Shown here piece after piece: positions 59,957 through 64,000 of a DNA stretch of 64,000 bases. The first letter of the stretch is position 1, and every line of letters begins with the position of its first letter. The notes beneath the pieces were generated by a model. The model searched no databases. It was not told the origin of the DNA and saw only the letters and a list, made by a program, of their open reading frames with translations. Made by a program: the position numbers and the translations under genes. The DNA is from Orobanche coerulescens (Eukaryota; Streptophyta; Magnoliopsida; Lamiales; Orobanchaceae). The stretch covers positions 496,001 to 560,000 of the forward strand of contig JAWKAU010000035.1 of assembly GCA_033398695.1 (NCBI GenBank), written 5' to 3'.

Positions 59957-62614
59957 TGTAACACCCCAATAAGGCGGCTATTACAGTGCCATGGACCCCA
60001 CACTGGGACCCACCAGGCGATATCCAAAATACAGATTAAATACACAATACATGTGATACCGAACCACAAAACATAGTACTTTCTCCGATTTGGAGTTTAC
60101 AGCAGTATGGCCTACGGCCTTATTATACACAGGATTCAAAACATAAGTATAATCCATATGGAGATGGAATATACCTTAAATAACAATACATTTGTTTATA
60201 TTTAAAATAAAACGGAAAGATAACATTACACTGTACGAGCATGACCGGACTCAAAAGACTTGGGCCCCCCGAACTAGTATCCTTCGAACCCTTCGTCATC
60301 ACCCTGATCTTCACGTTCCTTGCCCTTTCCTCGACCTAAAATACAACACAAGTATTTCGCCCAACACAGGGTCAGATATACATGATAAATGATTCTCAAG
60401 ATATTATACAATTCACATATATAATATTTCAAGGATAACAACCCGACTAACGAACATACCCCTCGGGCGTATGAACGTTTAGTCACAAAACGTCGAACAC
60501 ATCCAAATATAAGAATGGACTATGAACGACTAAGATAGTACGGCTCAAGAGGGACATCACAGTACGCCCGATCCGAATATGTGTCAGTGCACATGTCCAC
60601 CCCGTATACGGAATCCAGGATATACGTGGGACAATGTACCTAATTAGCCTCAACGAACTACGTCTCGTGTGCACAGCCCAACATGGAAAATATTCACGCA
60701 TGACTATATATGTGCCCGGCTAAAAATCCTACACAATATCCAATCGGAACGTAGATATGACTCCAGATATGTCACGATGCAACATGACAACGAATTCAAT
60801 AATTCACAAATCCGATTAAGGACCGAGGACTCACCGAAATGACGACAAGATCAACAATAACAAGGGTTCGAAAGTGACGAACTTAGGAATACAATCCCAT
60901 GATGAAAACGGGACATCATTAAGAACAACCTCAAATCACAAGACACAAGTTTTTAAGTGTTTCATATACACGACATGCATAATCATCATAAGAATCCACA
61001 CATCATTATAACCAAGCAAGATAACTTGCCTCAATACGGAGGCGAGAATAGTCCTTCCTTCTCAAACGAACGAACGGCCCTCGATTTAAAATTGGTTACT
61101 CGAACAATAAACCTCGAATGAAGTATATTTTACTCAATGATACGTTCATATGATCATCTATACCAAATTTTAACGAGACAACATCCTAATTCCCATTTGA
61201 GTAGTTCAACTTTTTAAGATATTGAAGTGTTACTCCAAGAACCTTATTCAATACCATTCTATTCTTACAATTGATTACAAGATGTTTACCAAATGATTGC
61301 TGGATTAAGAATTGATCAATAATCTCCTACCCTTTAAACTTATCAAGAACATCTCAATTGATTACAAGTAAAAATCTGCATTACACACAATCACTAGTGA
61401 TAAATCTATATCATGATCATGGAGACTATCTCAAGTTTAACACCATCCTTATAATCTTCTAACTAACCTGGAGATTCAAATATCATACCTCTGAATTTAC
61501 CTAGCTTAGGTTCAAGAAGGTCATTTCATTCTTCTAATGATCAACAAGGGTTTCTTAAAACATTTTATGGTAATTATTCCAACAAGTCATTTACATTACA
61601 ATGAAACAAGGACTATTATTATTCCAATGGTGTTATTAGTCTAGCAAGGAGAGTGTGGTTTCACTAAACATGATCATCATCATTCAAAACACCAAGAACA
61701 CATCATTACAAATCCTCTAATCATCATATTCATCATTAAGTTTGTTGGAAGCTTAACTATAAGCATGTTTAGCTTGATTAATTCATCACTAGGTGGAGTA
61801 TACTTAATCACTATCATTATAATTACGAGATTATAGGGTTAAATCGTATAACATACCTTCAGAATTGAAGAACAATACACCAAAACCACAGGAACACAAT
61901 CTAAGCTTCAAGAATGACTCCAACTTCCAATCAACAAGCTCCAAAATCAAAATGTAAAGCTCAAACACAAGTTGAAAGAAGGTAATTTTGATCTAGGGAT
62001 GAAGGGGGATGATTATATGGGTGAAAAATTAGAGGTTGGACGTGCAAAATGAAAGACACAAGTTGTCTTTTTATAACAGCACAGTTCGTTACGCACATTA
62101 TCACAAGAGGATAACGTACGTTAACAGCTTTACGTACGCTACACAAAAAGTGTTACATACGTAAGCTAAGTCCAGAGGCTGCTGGACTGAAATACGTATA
62201 TCATTACGTATGTTACCGCTTGAAGCTTTACGTACGTAATGTAGGTCAACTAGGTTGCCTCCAAAAGATCAGATATTCGAATCCCGTCCGTCCCCACACG
62301 CCGAAAGTTGAGATCGGATATGATTACATTGGTTACGTACGTAATAGGTGCCTCTTTACGTACGTAAAGGCCTTAAAATAACGTGTGTTATGCCTAAGGA
62401 TTAGCGTACGTTAGGCTCAGGTTTAATAGCTAAAAAAATGTACTTATCTATACAACGTTGAGAATTCAATCATAGTGCGAGTGATCGTTATTATTATGTC
62501 TATTTATGATATATTCCAACATCAATAAATATTACACAAATGCAACAAGACTACAACAGTATTAACTTATCCGAATAATACAACAGTAAGTAAGAATTTT
62601 CGTCGGATATTACA
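59957..62614 (-). mobile_element. LTR-E, shared: 5' LTR of E1 and 3' LTR of E2 (2658 bp)
   Basis: Minus strand TGTAATATCCGACG to GGGGTGTTACA. Left side touches the E1 primer site; right side touches the E2 polypurine tract. So the E family also forms a tandem pair with a common LTR. TGGGACCCACCAGG near 60020 links it to LTR-D. No genes inside. Confidence 0.93.
62068..62413 (-). promoter_or_regulatory. LTR-E promoter: ACGTACGT-type dyads and TATA box
   Basis: Dyads start at 62089, 62112, 62130, 62153 (23, 18, 23), 62204, 62228 (24), and 62333, 62356, 62379, 62402 (23, 23, 23). Distal copies read TTACGTACGTAA, TTACGTACGTAA, TAACGTGTGTTA, TAGCGTACGTTA. TTATAAAAAG (minus) at 62068-62077 is the TATA box, about 12 bp beyond the proximal dyad. 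The 23-18-23 and 23-23-23 blocks equal those of the solo LTR. Confidence 0.8.
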
Positions 62615-62650
62615 TACTCCCCCCCTTAAAAGGGGTTTCGTCCTCGAAAC
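62615..62650 (-). promoter_or_regulatory. Polypurine tract and stem-loop of E2
   Basis: Minus strand AAGGGGGGGAGTA next to LTR-E, and a hairpin with arms GTTTCG and CGAAAC around AGGA (62635-62650). Confidence 0.83.
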
Positions 62651-64000
62651 TAAGGGGTAAACAATTCAGGATACCTCTCTTGAATGCTTCTCTCCGTCTC
62701 CCACGTGGCCTCCTCGACCCCGTGTCGGGACCACTGAACCTTCAATAGGGGAATCGTCTTATTCTGCAATTGTTTGATCCTCCTCTCAAGTATCCTTATG
62801 GGGCACTCCTCATACGAATGATCCTCCACTAAATCGATCTCATCGAACTGAAGTACATGACTCGGATCAGCAACGTATTTCCTTAACTGGGAGACATGGA
62901 ACAAGTTATGAATCCGGCTCAGGGCTGGTGGTAAAGCCAGGCGATAGGCTAAATCGCCTACTCGTTCCAAAACCTCAAACGGCCCGATATACCTCGGACT
63001 CAGCTTGCCCCTCTTCCCAAAACGAAAAACTCCTCGAGTAGGGGACACCTTCCTTAGTACATGGTCGCCGACCTCGAACTCAAGCGGTCGCCGGCGGTTG
63101 TCTGCATAGGACTTCTGTCGGCTTTGAGACGTCAACAAACGACTCCTAATCAGAGCGATCTTCTCATGGGCTGCTAACAACATATCGGGTTCCGTACCCA
63201 AGGTTTCAGATGAATCGTCCCAACACAGAGGGGATCTACAACGACGGCCATACAACGCTTCATAAGGTGCCATATGAATCGAAGTGTGCCATCTATTATT
63301 ATAAGTGAATTCCACCAAAAGTAGTTGGGCCTCCCAATCATCCTTCCAATCGAGAATGCACGCCCTCAGCATATCCTCTAAAGTTTGGATAGTCCTCTCA
63401 GTCTGACCATCCGTCTGCGGGTGAAATGCTGTGCTGAAGTTTAATTGCGTACCCATCGCACAATGAAATGCTTTCCAAAAATATGACACGAATCGCCCGT
63501 CACGATCTGATACAATACTCTTAGGGGTACCATGTAGCCTTACAATTTCTTTGATAAATAGTTGGGCCAATCTCTCGGGTCCCCAAGTGTCTTTAATCTC
63601 CAGAAAGTGGGCCGATTTGGTCAGACGATCCACAATCACCCAAATCGCATTCGTCCCTCGACGACTCGTCGGCAAGCTGGTGATAAAATCCATCGATATG
63701 TCCTCCCATTTCCACTTGGGAATCGGAAGCGGTTTCAGCATTCCTGCGGGTCGCTGGTGCTCAATCTTAACTTGTTGACAGGTTAGACACCTCGAAACGA
63801 ACTCCGCAACTTCACGTTTCATACTTCCCCACCAATAATATTGTTTTAAATCCTTATACATTTTGCTAGACCCCGGGTGGATAGATTACGGGGTAGCATG
63901 AGCTTCTCTTAGGATAGAATTCCTTAATTCATTATCTGCGGGTACACAAACTCGGTTCCTGAAGCGTATCAATCTATCCTCGTGTATCACAAAGCCAGGA
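62650..64000 (-). pseudogene. Chromovirus E2 pol: integrase and chromodomain, continues off window
   Basis: An open 403-codon stretch (63861-62650): H2C2 end ([14 protein letters not shown]), integrase core ([44 protein letters not shown]), C-terminal domain ([20 protein letters not shown]) and chromodomain ([19 protein letters not shown]). A TAC-to-TAA stop near 63884 separates it from the rest of the H2C2 finger, which continues to 64000 and is nearly identical to 56040-56173 of E1. Upstream domains are off window. This is the best preserved integrase in the window. Confidence 0.92.

Noticed and set aside
56008..64000. Region E as one complete element
   Set aside because: The order is internal, LTR, internal, and the H2C2 segment occurs twice (near 56040 and 63868). 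Two copies are needed.

Overview
This window is plant nuclear heterochromatin. It is almost entirely nested LTR retrotransposons with a few DNA transposons, and no intact single-copy host gene could be recognised. The element types point to a flowering plant, probably a eudicot: chromodomain-bearing Ty3/gypsy of the Tekay/Del type with initiator-tRNA-Met primer sites, an Athila-type Ty3 element with a TGGCGCC primer site, a coding-free LTR element, a CACTA terminus, a Mutator-like element with a FAR1 domain, and an hAT-type MITE. The species cannot be named from sequence alone.

Layout. (1) 1-17268: two minus-strand chromoviral elements in tandem, LTR-internal-LTR-internal-LTR, with the middle LTR shared. 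(2) 17269-18306: the end of another LTR. (3) 18307-21330: three direct ~1.07 kb units with promoter-like segments. (4) 21331-23132: an LTR edge and pol fragment of minus-strand element C, cut by element D. (5) 23133-47583: 3' LTR and integrase tail of minus-strand element D. This LTR is split twice: by an Athila element (23309-37139, CATCA duplication), whose own 5' LTR carries a solo LTR (24792-27193, TAATC duplication), and by a non-coding LTR element (37893-46039, TACGA duplication). (6) 47584-56007: one CACTA terminus, a MULE-like element nested in it, an unidentified broken gene and non-coding DNA. (7) 56008-64000: a second tandem pair of chromoviral internals sharing one LTR (59957-62614).

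The gag-pol copies supply nucleocapsid, protease, reverse transcriptase/RNase H and integrase. Most are interrupted by stop codons, many of them explainable as C-to-T changes. The two tandem copies at the left end also differ by small gaps concentrated at CAG/CTG triplets, which look like a sequencing or polishing artefact rather than biology.

The most unusual signal is regulatory. Every LTR family whose promoter segment is visible carries its own 12-bp dyad of 5-2-5 design, repeated at two helical turns (18-24 bp, most often exactly 23 or 24) upstream of the TATA box: TAGCG-NN-CGCTA, TTACG-TA-CGTAA, TTACG-GC-CGTAA, GTGCC-GC-GGCAC and AGACC-GC-GGTCC. Three LTR families keep nearly the same spacing grid while the dyad and spacer sequences have changed. 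A second recurring structure is a small stem-loop, often with a GGGA loop, just before the polypurine tract in both chromoviral and Athila elements; its stem shows covarying changes.
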